A DNA stretch of 64,000 nucleotides from Methyloglobulus morosus KoM1 (lineage in GTDB: Bacteria > Pseudomonadota > Gammaproteobacteria > Methylococcales > Methylomonadaceae): positions 31,992 to 95,991 of the forward strand of contig NZ_AYLO01000051.1 in assembly GCF_000496735.2 (NCBI RefSeq), in the 5' to 3' direction. Numbering within the stretch: the first letter of the stretch is position 1; each line of letters begins with the position of its first letter. The position numbers and the translations under genes are program-made. Below the pieces are notes generated by a model. The model worked only from the letters and a program-made list of their open reading frames with translations, made no database searches and was not told the origin of the DNA. Shown here in pieces: positions 28,126 to 36,732 of this stretch.

Positions 28126-28476
28126 ATGAATAACCCCATATTAACCAGCATTTCCCTGCTAATTTGCAGCAACGTATTTATGACTTTCGCCTGGTACGCA
28201 CACCTAAAAGAACTGCATAGCAAACCCTGGTTTATCGCTGCGCTGGTCAGTTGGGGCATAGCCTTATTCGAGTACCTGTTTCAAGTGCCAGGTAATCGCA
28301 TAGGCTATACGGTGTTGAGTGTCGGGCAATTGAAAGTGATGCAAGAAGTCATTACCTTATCCGTTTTTGTGCCATTTTCTGTGTTTTACCTGCGCGAACC
28401 GTTAAAGCTGGATTATTTGTGGGCGGGTTTATGTCTTTTGATGGCGGTGTATTTTATGTTTAGGGAGAAAATGTAG
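28126..28476 (+). CDS. DUF486 family small membrane protein
   Basis: 116 residues with four hydrophobic helices. The family pattern is clear: FMTFAWYAHLKEL near the N-terminus, SWGIALFEYLFQVPGNRIGY in the middle, and QEVITLSVFVPFSVFYL with the terminal AGLCLLMAVYFMF. DUF486 proteins resemble small drug/metabolite transporter halves, but no substrate is known. The start is 3 bp after the stop of the P-type ATPase, so the two are very likely translated from one message. Confidence 0.9.
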   Translation: MNNPILTSISLLICSNVFMTFAWYAHLKELHSKPWFIAALVSWGIALFEYLFQVPGNRIGYTVLSVGQLKVMQEVITLSVFVPFSVFYLREPLKLDYLWAGLCLLMAVYFMFREKM

Positions 28477-28589
28477 TGTGATGTTGCGTGTACAATTGCC
28501 CATTGGCTTCAAATCTTATTGCATCTCTGCCTTCCCCTTGTGGCATCATAGACACCTCCAACTTATTAAATTCCAGCCACAAATTAATA

Positions 28590-29966
28590 GTGCCAAGCAA
28601 GCCAATCCTTTCACCGCTGCCTTATTTTCCTGATAGCGCAGCGCTGTTTTCTGCCATCGCGGATCAAACCTGGGCTGTTTTTATCGACAGCGGATATCCG
28701 CATAGCGATCAAGGTCGATATGACATTATCGCCGCAGAGCCCATGACTACTTTGGTCACGCATGGCGAAAGCACCCAGATCATCCGAAACGGTTCTTCGA
28801 TAGACTCTTGCGATGATCCGTTTGATTTAGTGAAACATGAATTGCTTGCTTATTCGCATGAAGGCTTTGCAGGATTGCCGTTTAGCGGCGGTGCTATCGG
28901 CTATTTTTCTTATGATTTAGCGCGTCGCCTGGAAAAATTACCTGTGATTGCGGACGATGCGGAACATATCCCTGAAATGGCGGTGGGCATTTACAACTGG
29001 GCGGTGGTGATCGATCATCAGCTCCGGCAGAGTTTTTTGGTGGGGCAGGGATGTGATGAGGGGCATTGGCAGGCACTAATCCAGCAATTCAGCGTATTGC
29101 AAATTAAAGGTCAAACGAACCGCTTTTCGGTAACCAGCGCGGTCAAATCCAATATGGATAAACTTTTTTACACTCGCGCTTTTGATAAGATTAAACATTA
29201 CCTGAAAGAAGGCGATTGTTATCAGGTCAATCTTTCACAGCGTTTTGTGGCTGATTGTGAAGGCGAGCCTTGGATTGCCTATCAACTGTTGCGGGAAATG
29301 AATGCCGCGCCCTTTAGTGCATACTTGAACTTTCCGGAAGCGAAAATATTAAGCTCATCGCCGGAACGTTTTTTAAAGTTGGAAAATGGTTGCGTTGAAA
29401 CAAAACCCATCAAAGGAACGAGGCCGAGGAAAGCTTACCCTGCGTCGGACTGGCATCAAATTGACCAACTCCGGTACAGCCCTAAAGACCGGGCGGAGAA
29501 CCTGATGATTGTCGATTTATTGCGTAACGACCTAAGCAAGACGTGCAAGACGGGTTCGGTAAAAGTGCCGAATTTATTTGCGGTGGAAAGTTATGCCACC
29601 GTGCATCATCTGGTGAGTACGGTCACGGGCATCTTAGCGGACGGAAAGCACGCGTTGGATTTGCTCAAAAGTTGTTTTCCGGGCGGTTCGATTACCGGCG
29701 CACCCAAAATACGGGCAATGGAAGTCATCGAAGAATTGGAGCTGAATCGGCGCGGTGTCTATTGCGGTTCTATCGGTTATATCGGTTTCGACGGTAACAT
29801 GGACAGCAATATCGCCATCCGCACCTTGGTGCATTCCAACGGCGCGATACGGTTTTGGGCGGGCGGCGGCATTGTCAATGACTCCAATCTTGATGAAGAG
29901 TACCAAGAGTGTTTTGATAAGGCGGCGGCATTATTAAGTTTATTAAATAAGCTAAGCGGTACATGA
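28590..29966 (+). CDS. pabB: Aminodeoxychorismate synthase component I
   Basis: Makes 4-amino-4-deoxychorismate from chorismate on the way to p-aminobenzoate. The C-terminal chorismate-binding domain carries KEGDCYQVNLSQRF, SSSPERFL, KPIKGTRPR, DRAENLMIVDLLRNDL and CFPGGSITGAPK. An N-terminal domain starts about SGYPHSDQGRYDIIAAEP. The frame is open from a GTG at 28488, but comparison with typical PabB places the start about residue 30-35, and the GTG at 28590 fits (458 residues). Neither start has a strong ribosome binding site. It overlaps the next gene by 4 bases, suggesting that p-aminobenzoate here feeds pterin and methanopterin synthesis. Confidence 0.9.
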   Translation: MPSKPILSPLPYFPDSAALFSAIADQTWAVFIDSGYPHSDQGRYDIIAAEPMTTLVTHGESTQIIRNGSSIDSCDDPFDLVKHELLAYSHEGFAGLPFSGGAIGYFSYDLARRLEKLPVIADDAEHIPEMAVGIYNWAVVIDHQLRQSFLVGQGCDEGHWQALIQQFSVLQIKGQTNRFSVTSAVKSNMDKLFYTRAFDKIKHYLKEGDCYQVNLSQRFVADCEGEPWIAYQLLREMNAAPFSAYLNFPEAKILSSSPERFLKLENGCVETKPIKGTRPRKAYPASDWHQIDQLRYSPKDRAENLMIVDLLRNDLSKTCKTGSVKVPNLFAVESYATVHHLVSTVTGILADGKHALDLLKSCFPGGSITGAPKIRAMEVIEELELNRRGVYCGSIGYIGFDGNMDSNIAIRTLVHSNGAIRFWAGGGIVNDSNLDEEYQECFDKAAALLSLLNKLSGT

Positions 29967-30523
29967 TTGTTATCAAACTGGGCGGCAGCTTGACAACATC
30001 GGGTAAGCTGCAACCTTGTCTCGACAAGATTGACGAAGATTATCAGGGCAGGGCGGTGGTTATTGTCCCAGGGGGAGGCGAATTGGCCGATCAAGTCAGG
30101 AAAATGCAGCGGCAATGGCAATTTGGGGACAGGTTCGCACATCGCATGGCAATTCTTGCCATGCAGCAAATGGCCTTATTGTTCAAGGCACTCAAGCCGT
30201 GCTTTACAATGGCGGAATCAATCCCGGAATTACGGGTACGGACTGCCCAACCGGGTGTCTCCATTTGGTCGCCTAATGTGCTTGAGTTGGATAAAGCCAA
30301 TATTTCGTCAACCTGGGATATGACATCGGACAGTTTGGCGGCTTGGCTGGCTAAAACGCTAACGGCTGATGAACTTATCCTGGTTAAATCTGTTACTATT
30401 GATGCTGATTGGGATGTGCTGAAACTTGTGCAAAATCAGATTGTCGATGTTTCTTTTCCTGAGTATATCCAGCAAGCAAATTTCAGCCTAAACATAGTCA
30501 ATGCAGAAAAATTCATATCCTAA
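29963..30523 (+). CDS. Amino acid kinase-fold protein, MfnE-like
   Basis: 186 residues with the amino acid kinase fold: VIKLGGSL at the N-terminus binds ATP, VVIVPGGGELAD follows, and STWDMTSDSLAAWLA is the later substrate and nucleotide region. In methylotrophs and methanogens, small kinases of this type act on a furan intermediate of methanofuran synthesis (MfnE). The sequence is at the short end for the family. It overlaps pabB by 4 bases (ATGA), so the two are translationally coupled. The assignment to cofactor synthesis is inferred from the fold and this coupling. Confidence 0.75.
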   Translation: MIVIKLGGSLTTSGKLQPCLDKIDEDYQGRAVVIVPGGGELADQVRKMQRQWQFGDRFAHRMAILAMQQMALLFKALKPCFTMAESIPELRVRTAQPGVSIWSPNVLELDKANISSTWDMTSDSLAAWLAKTLTADELILVKSVTIDADWDVLKLVQNQIVDVSFPEYIQQANFSLNIVNAEKFIS

Positions 30524-31217
30524 TTCAGGAAGTATCCGATCAAAAAGCCTAAGAAAAACTACTTTCGGTTTTTTTAGGCGGATTTTGTCCAAACTGTTCA
30601 GGAATTTTTATTACACCGCCAAAGAAACTATCGGCGAACACAAGCGCGACATCGTGGTATACCAAGTGGAACAGGCCTGCACCAGCTTGCAAGAAACCCG
30701 ACATGAATTTGAAGATGCGTTGGGTAAGTTCAGGTCGTTGGTGCAGGTTAATGAATCGACTTTGGAGCATAAGTACAATATGCTCAACAGGCAATACTTG
30801 TTTTGCCGCGCCAAATCCGATTCGGTAAGCGACCGGATACGGGCGATAGAAGAAGTCAGCCACGCCTTGTTTGCGGAATGGGAAAGCGAGCTAAATGAAT
30901 ATTCCGACCGAAATCTCCGTAACAACAGCAAACGGCAGTTGAAGGTGGCAAAACAGAATTACACGCGGCTAATCAAGACCATGCGCTTAGCTGAGTCGCG
31001 GATTCAGCCGGTGTTGTTGGCATTTAAGGATCAAGTGTTATACCTGAAACACAATCTGAATGCCCGTGCCATTTCCGCGTTACAACACGAATTTATCGAG
31101 ATTGGCATTGATATTTCGCAGTTGATCCATGCGATGGAACTGACTATTTTGGAAGCCAGCCAGTTCGTGTCGCTGCTGTCCAACAATCAGAAAACCTTAC
31201 CGTTGCGGGGCTCTTAA
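30501..31217 (+). CDS. DUF2959 family coiled-coil protein
   Basis: 238 residues, mostly helical. The family motifs are GEHKRDIVVYQVEQA near residue 46, FRSLVQVNESTLEHKYNMLN in the middle, and LAFKDQVLYLKHNLNARAIS followed by HEFIEIGIDISQLIHAME near the end. DUF2959 members are usually lipoproteins; here the N-terminus (FGFFRRILSKLFRNFYY) has no lipobox, which is odd. The ATG overlaps the end of the kinase gene by 23 bases, and its 3' end overlaps the convergent lipoprotein gene by 21 bases. Function is unknown. Confidence 0.8.
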   Translation: MQKNSYPNSGSIRSKSLRKTTFGFFRRILSKLFRNFYYTAKETIGEHKRDIVVYQVEQACTSLQETRHEFEDALGKFRSLVQVNESTLEHKYNMLNRQYLFCRAKSDSVSDRIRAIEEVSHALFAEWESELNEYSDRNLRNNSKRQLKVAKQNYTRLIKTMRLAESRIQPVLLAFKDQVLYLKHNLNARAISALQHEFIEIGIDISQLIHAMELTILEASQFVSLLSNNQKTLPLRGS

Positions 31218-31640
31218 ATCATAGAGTATCGTTGTATTGGGTGAGTCGTAATTCCGTTTGGTATCGACGACATGCTTTTTGTCTTGGTCCATACGTTCCT
31301 TGTCGTATTTCGCGATCATTTCTTCCCAGGTATTGTACTTTTCATAGCCCTTGAAGCCGGATGTTTTGCGCTGTTGGTAAATTTCCTTGCCCATATCGAT
31401 AATTTCAAAGGGTGATTTTCCGTCGACGGCATCCAGGAATGCGTCTTCGGAGCTATTGGCATCCCGTATCGTCCAAAATGCGACCTCAAATTCAATCCTG
31501 TTGTCGGGCGGAAGTTTTTCTTTCATCATTTTGACTGAGCGATAGGCCGTCCGTGCCGTATGGCCGTTGATCCCGCTTTTGCCGCAGGCAGTAAACGCTA
31601 AACATAAGATAATAAAAAAAATCAGGGGTAATTGTTTCAT
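31197..31640 (-). CDS. Small lipoprotein of the DUF6694 type
   Basis: 147 residues with a lipoprotein signal: LIFFIILCLAFTACGKSG, where the lipobox FTAC places the lipidated Cys near residue 20. The mature part is short and charged (YRSVKMMKEKLPPDNRIEFEVAFWTIRD) and resembles DUF6694-type lipoproteins. The frame opens 10 residues earlier, but the ATG at 31640 has AGAGG six bases upstream. Its coding end overlaps DUF2959 on the opposite strand by 21 bases. Role unknown. Confidence 0.78.
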   Translation of the reverse strand: MKQLPLIFFIILCLAFTACGKSGINGHTARTAYRSVKMMKEKLPPDNRIEFEVAFWTIRDANSSEDAFLDAVDGKSPFEIIDMGKEIYQQRKTSGFKGYEKYNTWEEMIAKYDKERMDQDKKHVVDTKRNYDSPNTTILYDLRAPQR

Positions 31641-31853
31641 TAAAGGCCTCTTGTGCTGTATCCGTGCCATGATGGGGTGGTCACGGCTATTATTGCTGTT
31701 ATTATATGACGCTAATTTTAAGGTGCTGCTATGGTTTGTTGCCCAAGCATTTGAAGTTTGGGTTATTTAACTTATGGCTGATGCGTATTTGCACAATACA
31801 AACGGTTAAATCCATTAAAAGGTAAGTCAATTATAAACTTAAGCAAACCTGTC

Positions 31854-33587
31854 ATGCTGGAATTTATACAATTACTAAAACAGCGTTACCAGTCAGTATT
31901 AAGCCAACAGCGCGATGAGTCAAATAAATCAAGCTATCAGCAACGCATAGATGACCTGATCCTGACGGAAGCCTTTCTCCGTAAAGGGCAAATGCTTAAA
32001 AATTCAGCCGATTATCCCTTGCAGATAGCCGTCATCGGGCCAACCCAGGCGGGTAAAAGCTCGTTGGTAAATGCCTTGCTGAACAGCAGCGTCGCCAGTG
32101 TTAGCCCATTGGCCGGCTATACCATGCACCCGCAAGGCTTTTGCAACGGTGTGGCGATGTCGGCGTGTGGCGGCTTGCAGTGGTATTTTGGCCGTTTTCA
32201 GCAAATGCAGCAAAGCCAGTTACCCAAAGACCGACTGGATTGCTATTCATTGACCGAAAATACCACCGATTCCCCTTTTTTGCCTGATAGCGTGTTATGG
32301 GATACGCCCGATTTCGATTCCATCGACTCGGCGAATTACCGGGAAGGGGTTATTCGAACGGTAGCCTTGGCCGATATGGTGATCCTGGTGGTCAGCAAAG
32401 AAAAATACGCCGACCAATCCGTCTGGGACATCATGGCGGATATTGAAGCTTTGCAGCAGCCGACCCTCATTTGCCTCAACAAGCTGAGCGAAGGCTCTGA
32501 GACTTTATTAATCAATTCCTTAAAAGATAAATGGCAACAGACTAGGAAAGACGGATTTCCTGAAGCCGTCCCCTTGTATTATCAAAAACAGAGCGGCAAG
32601 CCACAATGGCCGGATAACCAACAACTGCAACGGTTGGCAAGGCAAATCAACCGCAAGACGCAGCCCCGATTGGAGCAGGAATTGCTGCAAAAATATTGGC
32701 AATCCTGGCTAGAACCCGTACTGGCTGAACATTCCTCACTCAGGGATTGGCACGGCTTGGTCGATCAAGTTATCCAGCAAGGCTTGGACAGTTACCGGCG
32801 CGATTACCTGGATCATCCCCATCATTACGAAACCTTTCAGCATGCCTTGGCAGAGCTGTTGAATTTGCTGGAGATTCCGGGTGTGGCTGGGATTTTGGCC
32901 AATACCCGGCGAATGTTGACCTGGCCCATACGAAAAATGATGAGCATCGGCAAAAAGCGCCTTCATATTGCCGATAGCAGCCAGGAAATTACCTTGCTCA
33001 ACCAGATCGCCGAACACGTCTTGATCCAGATGGCGGACAAGCTGCTGAACCAAGCTGAGCAAAATCGCCAAAGCCAATGGTGGAAGGAGTTCAGCCGCTT
33101 ACTTCGCACCCAACGGGCCAATATCCTGCAAGACTTTGGTGATGCTGCCCAGCAATATCACTTGGCATTCCAGGAAGAAGTCGAAAATACTGCCAGTCAA
33201 CTGTTCAATAAATTACAGGAACAACCTACCTTGCTGAATAGCTTGCGCGCAACGCGCGTGACTGCCGATGCCGCCGTTATCGCCCTGGCCTTACATACGG
33301 GCGGCATTGGGGTGCACGATTTGATTATTGCTCCCGCCATGTTGACGGTCACCTCCTTGTTGGCAGAAAGTGCGCTGGGCACTTACATGAGTCGAGTGGA
33401 AAAGGAGCTTAAGCAACGCCAACTGGCCGCCGTTAAACAGGCGTTATTTACCGATAGCATGAAACTTAAGCTGCTGGAATTGTCCAGCCAATTATCCTCG
33501 GTCACTTATTTCAACATTTCTCCTGAGCAGCTACAGCAAGCTGAATCACAACTCACAGACTTACGTCATGGCTTACGATTACTCTGA
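31854..33587 (+). CDS. Era/dynamin-like GTPase, first of a pair
   Basis: 577 residues. The G domain has G1 GPTQAGKSSLV (Lys68), G3 DTPD and G4 NKLS, so GTP binding is very likely. After the G domain comes a long helical region with a hydrophobic stretch (VTADAAVIALALHTGGIGVHDLIIAPAMLTVTSLL, in two parts), compatible with membrane insertion. The last 20 bases overlap the next GTPase gene, so the two proteins are probably made together. Similar GTPase pairs are known only as uncharacterised; dynamin-like membrane remodelling is inferred from the architecture. Confidence 0.8.
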   Translation: MLEFIQLLKQRYQSVLSQQRDESNKSSYQQRIDDLILTEAFLRKGQMLKNSADYPLQIAVIGPTQAGKSSLVNALLNSSVASVSPLAGYTMHPQGFCNGVAMSACGGLQWYFGRFQQMQQSQLPKDRLDCYSLTENTTDSPFLPDSVLWDTPDFDSIDSANYREGVIRTVALADMVILVVSKEKYADQSVWDIMADIEALQQPTLICLNKLSEGSETLLINSLKDKWQQTRKDGFPEAVPLYYQKQSGKPQWPDNQQLQRLARQINRKTQPRLEQELLQKYWQSWLEPVLAEHSSLRDWHGLVDQVIQQGLDSYRRDYLDHPHHYETFQHALAELLNLLEIPGVAGILANTRRMLTWPIRKMMSIGKKRLHIADSSQEITLLNQIAEHVLIQMADKLLNQAEQNRQSQWWKEFSRLLRTQRANILQDFGDAAQQYHLAFQEEVENTASQLFNKLQEQPTLLNSLRATRVTADAAVIALALHTGGIGVHDLIIAPAMLTVTSLLAESALGTYMSRVEKELKQRQLAAVKQALFTDSMKLKLLELSSQLSSVTYFNISPEQLQQAESQLTDLRHGLRLL

Positions 33588-35181
33588 TCTCATAGAACTT
33601 ACAAGGCGTTGGGCTGAACAAGCGGTATTGGCCGGGTGGATAAACGCGGAGACGGCGCAAACCTTATGTGATTTTGATGCCAGGACACCCGAAGCCTTGT
33701 TCAACCCTAACGGCTCAAGGCCGCTCATCGTCGCGTTCATGGGTGGTACGGGTGTGGGCAAAAGCTCCTTACTGAACCGTCTGGCCGGCAAGGCGATTGC
33801 CAAAGCGGGGATCGAAAGGCCGACTTCACGGGAAGTCACCTTATTCCATCATCAAGGCATTGCGATCCAGCATTTGCCGGAAAATTTACCTATCGAGAAA
33901 ATCAGGATTGCCCAGCACGACGACGAGACCAAAAAAAATATCGTCTGGATCGATATGCCCGATTTTGACAGCACCGAGCAAAGCAACAAAGTCTTGGTGT
34001 TTGAGTGGCTGCCGCACATCGACGTGCTGATTTATGTGGTCAGCCCAGAACGCTACCGGGATGAAAAAGCTTGGCGGCTATTGATGTCGGAAGGCAATCG
34101 CCATGCCTGGTTATTCGTGCTAAACCAATGGGATAGGGGGCAGCAAGCGCAATACGAAGATTTCAAGCAGCAGTTAGGGAAAGCAGGATTTGTCGAACCG
34201 ATCATCTTCAAGACCGTATGCGGTGAATCTTCTTATCCTGATGAGTTTGCCGATTTGCAATCAACTATTTTATCGTTGTCAAACAAGCATGTGGTTGCAG
34301 AATTGGAGCAGCGCGGCATCCAAGTCCGCAAGGACGAGTTAAGGGAAAAGCTCCAAAATACCCTGCAAAAGCTGGGATCATCGGCTGCGTTCAAAAAAGC
34401 GGGGGAATTTTGGGAAGCTCAATGGAGAATAACATCAGGCCAATTACATCAAGGCTTTGTTTGGCCGATGCAGAAATTGGCCGCTTATTATGCCGATCAT
34501 GCGGCGGATTTAATCGGCAATCTCGCGAACGATACCAACCCATCGGCGACTGCCTTATGGGACAACTGGGCGCAAGCCCGCTTTGGCGATGCCCTGGACG
34601 AGTTCGTCGTCAACGTCGATGCGCTGGGTTTGCCCATTGCCCCATTGAAAAACCAATTGGCTGCCGTGCGCGTCAAAGCGCCCAAGATCGTGCATGCCCA
34701 AAGCGAATTGCACGTCCGTGAAGCTTTGGCGCATCCCGGCAACGCATTGCAACGTGCATTTTTGAAATTCGTCAGGGTTTGCGAAATCATCCTGCCTTTA
34801 GCGGCCATTGCTTGGGTGGGCGATGAGATATTCGTCGGTTATTACCAAAGCAACGAAACCCATGACCACTATCTTGGCGTAGATTTTGCGATCCACAGCA
34901 GTTTGTTAATCTTGATAAGCTGGCTCATTCCCTGGTATATCTTGAAAAAACTCAAGCCATCGCTGGAGAAAAGCGCCTTACGCGGCTTAACCAAAGGCTT
35001 GGACAATGCCATCCACACGATTGATGGTGAAGTCATGTCCGTTGTAGAAAATATCGCCAATCAACATGCCGCGCAATTAAAGGAGATTGTGCAGATCAGC
35101 GAGGAATGTTGCACGGGGGATAGCTACAAACCGGAGAAGGCAAGCAGTGATAATCCGCTGACACGGATGTTGATAAATTGA
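33568..35181 (+). CDS. Era/dynamin-like GTPase, second of a pair
   Basis: 537 residues. G1 is GGTGVGKSSLLN (Lys65), G3 is DMPD and G4 is NQWD. A helical middle region is followed by two hydrophobic segments near residues 410-460 (FLKFVRVCEIILPLAAIAW and HSSLLILISWLIPWYIL), so the protein is probably membrane anchored. It begins inside the 3' end of the first GTPase gene in another frame. The stop is 160 bp upstream of ssrA. Both the overlap and the shared design suggest a heteromeric complex. Confidence 0.8.
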   Translation: MAYDYSDLIELTRRWAEQAVLAGWINAETAQTLCDFDARTPEALFNPNGSRPLIVAFMGGTGVGKSSLLNRLAGKAIAKAGIERPTSREVTLFHHQGIAIQHLPENLPIEKIRIAQHDDETKKNIVWIDMPDFDSTEQSNKVLVFEWLPHIDVLIYVVSPERYRDEKAWRLLMSEGNRHAWLFVLNQWDRGQQAQYEDFKQQLGKAGFVEPIIFKTVCGESSYPDEFADLQSTILSLSNKHVVAELEQRGIQVRKDELREKLQNTLQKLGSSAAFKKAGEFWEAQWRITSGQLHQGFVWPMQKLAAYYADHAADLIGNLANDTNPSATALWDNWAQARFGDALDEFVVNVDALGLPIAPLKNQLAAVRVKAPKIVHAQSELHVREALAHPGNALQRAFLKFVRVCEIILPLAAIAWVGDEIFVGYYQSNETHDHYLGVDFAIHSSLLILISWLIPWYILKKLKPSLEKSALRGLTKGLDNAIHTIDGEVMSVVENIANQHAAQLKEIVQISEECCTGDSYKPEKASSDNPLTRMLIN

Positions 35182-35192
35182 AACTAGGCACT

Positions 35193-35227
35193 AGGTACAA
35201 GGTACAAGGTACAAGGTACAAGGTACA
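35193..35227 (+). repeat. Tandem 7-bp repeat, five copies
   Basis: AGGTACA is repeated five times in direct order (35193-35227), just after the second GTPase stop. A seven-base period breaks the reading frame, so it is non-coding. Such arrays change copy number by slipped-strand replication. It may contribute no function beyond spacing before ssrA. Confidence 0.85.
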
Positions 35228-35303
35228 GGGCGAAAAACAGCGTACACTTTTTAGCCTTTAGCCCCACCTCTGCGGCGCATATTCCAGAACAAATTGAATT
35301 ATC

Positions 35304-35333
35304 TTGGTAATGCTTGGTCAAACGCATTAGAAT
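35304..35333 (+). promoter_or_regulatory. Predicted sigma70 promoter of ssrA
   Basis: TTGGTA (35304-35309) and TAGAAT (35328-35333) form a -35/-10 pair with an 18-base spacer, ending about 10 bases before the 5' end of mature tmRNA at 35343. The match is moderate. Confidence 0.5.
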
Positions 35334-35342
35334 ACCAACCAA

Positions 35343-35736
35343 GGGGGCGACATGGCTTCGACGTGGGTAGCGAAACCTTGAGTGCATGCCGAGGACTGTA
35401 CACCTCGTAAATCCTACAGAAAAAAAGTATTCGCAAACGACGAAAACTACTCAGTGGCTTTAGCAGCTTAAAACCTGCACCACTTCTCTGACTGGCTGTG
35501 CTTATGCGGCCAGAGTTTGATGCAACCTTCGGGGTGCAAAGGACGCTCAGGGATCATCTTACATAAGATCGCGCCAGGACTTTGTTCGGAGTCTAAAGCG
35601 CTAAACCCAATCGAAATCGCTGGTGGTTTTCTTGGCCCGACGGGTAGCCATCAGCTAAATCAAAGCGCGGGATAAGCATGTAGACCTTGTGGCGGAGTGC
35701 TTGCGGACGGGGGTTCAATTCCCCCCGCCTCCACCA
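35343..35736 (+). ncRNA. ssrA: Transfer-messenger RNA
   Basis: Rescues stalled ribosomes in trans-translation. The 5' end GGGGGCGACATGGCTTCGACG and the 3' end ...CCGCCTCCACCA form the tRNA-Ala-like acceptor, with the T-arm sequence GGGTTCAATTCCC. The tag frame runs from GCA at 35433 to the TAA at 35469-35471 and encodes ANDENYSVALAA, close to the E. coli tag and ending in the ClpXP signal LAA. The CCA is encoded. At 394 bases the length is typical. The strong hairpin after the 3' end terminates transcription. Confidence 0.97.
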
Positions 35737-35766
35737 AATTAAGCTTTAACAAGATACAATAGAAAC

Positions 35767-35802
35767 CAAAAACCCGCATGTTACAAGCATGGCGGGTTTT
35801 TT
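35767..35802 (+). terminator. Intrinsic terminator of ssrA
   Basis: AAAACCCGCATG and CATGGCGGGTTTT pair around TTACAAG and run into a seven-base T tract at 35796-35802. It lies 30 bases beyond the tmRNA CCA end, as expected for ssrA. Confidence 0.88.
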
Positions 35803-36249
35803 TATTGTCCAATAAAATGCATTGGGCGTATTGGCATAGCGTCATAATAGACGGTATAAATGCGGTATATCGATAATTTGAAAATCTTATACCGTCATAA
35901 CGAATGCCAAAGCCACGGGTAAGCCTTTCAAGATGTCAGGCGGAAAAGGCATTCCAACGGTTCAAGATACTTCCCTAGCAAATTCAGGTCAATTAGACCA
36001 ATCGGATAGGTCTATAGGTATTACGCGTAGCATTCACTTAGGCACATGATCAAAAAGGGTCAGATGGCTTCCTGCGGCGGCGAAGCTTTGTCAGCAGCAT
36101 GATAGCTTTATTTGTTGGCGGCTTAATGAGGTGACCTGTTTGTATTTTTCTGGCTTGAATTAATTAACGCAACAGAACCTCAATAGACATAGTTTTGATA
36201 GTTTAGTCTATAATTTTAGTCTTACTGGTATTAGTGTATAGGAGGGGGT
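35803..36249. other. Non-coding spacer downstream of ssrA
   Basis: About 450 AT-rich bases between the ssrA terminator and the next gene. The 3' end of ssrA is a common integration site, but no integrase gene, no att-like duplication of the acceptor stem and no tRNA is visible. The last 100 bases contain TATAATTTTAG (36209-36219 area), a likely -10 region for the gene at 36250. Confidence 0.4.
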
Positions 36250-36732
36250 ATGGCGTTCGACGAAGGTTGCAGTTGTAGGGTTTGGGCTATTGACGGGTGG
36301 GTTGGAGATGCGCAGGCTGATCAAGTTAACGGTGATATTGTGGAGATTGGAACCATGCTATTGCAGGAAGGATTTAACGGCACGCTGAATGAGAAAGTTG
36401 CCCAATTCTTGCCAAGTCGGCGTTCTGAAACCCTTGATCTGCCGTGCATTATATACGGAGAATTTGAATATGTGACAGATGTGACACCAACGCACATGTG
36501 GTTGGAATATCAAAATTTTATATATGACACGATCCCTGGTTTTCCATTGGTGCGTCTTCCAGCGACCCCGACTAACCGCAGGGGGCCTGGATGTGTGGAT
36601 GGGTCGTATCCTGCAAATGTAATCGGAAGCGTGAATTATACTTTATCACAGGCTCAATTGGACATCATAACTGGAGCGGTATGGGTACCTTATGCTGCTG
36701 GCAAACCTGGTGAGCATAGGTACATGCCATAG
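36250..36732 (+). CDS. Hypothetical protein with possible Cys-His-Asp catalytic layout
   Basis: 160 residues, no recognised family. A very strong ribosome binding site (GGAGGGGG) precedes the ATG. There is no signal peptide. Notable residues are Cys7 and Cys9 near the start (EGCSCRVWAIDG) and the later segment THMWLEYQNFIYDTIPG with His82 and Asp93, which resembles the His-Asp part of transglutaminase/papain-like proteins. Cys66 and Cys115 could also pair. Catalysis is speculation. It stands alone, downstream of ssrA, and is followed by a weak AT-rich hairpin. Confidence 0.65.
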   Translation: MAFDEGCSCRVWAIDGWVGDAQADQVNGDIVEIGTMLLQEGFNGTLNEKVAQFLPSRRSETLDLPCIIYGEFEYVTDVTPTHMWLEYQNFIYDTIPGFPLVRLPATPTNRRGPGCVDGSYPANVIGSVNYTLSQAQLDIITGAVWVPYAAGKPGEHRYMP

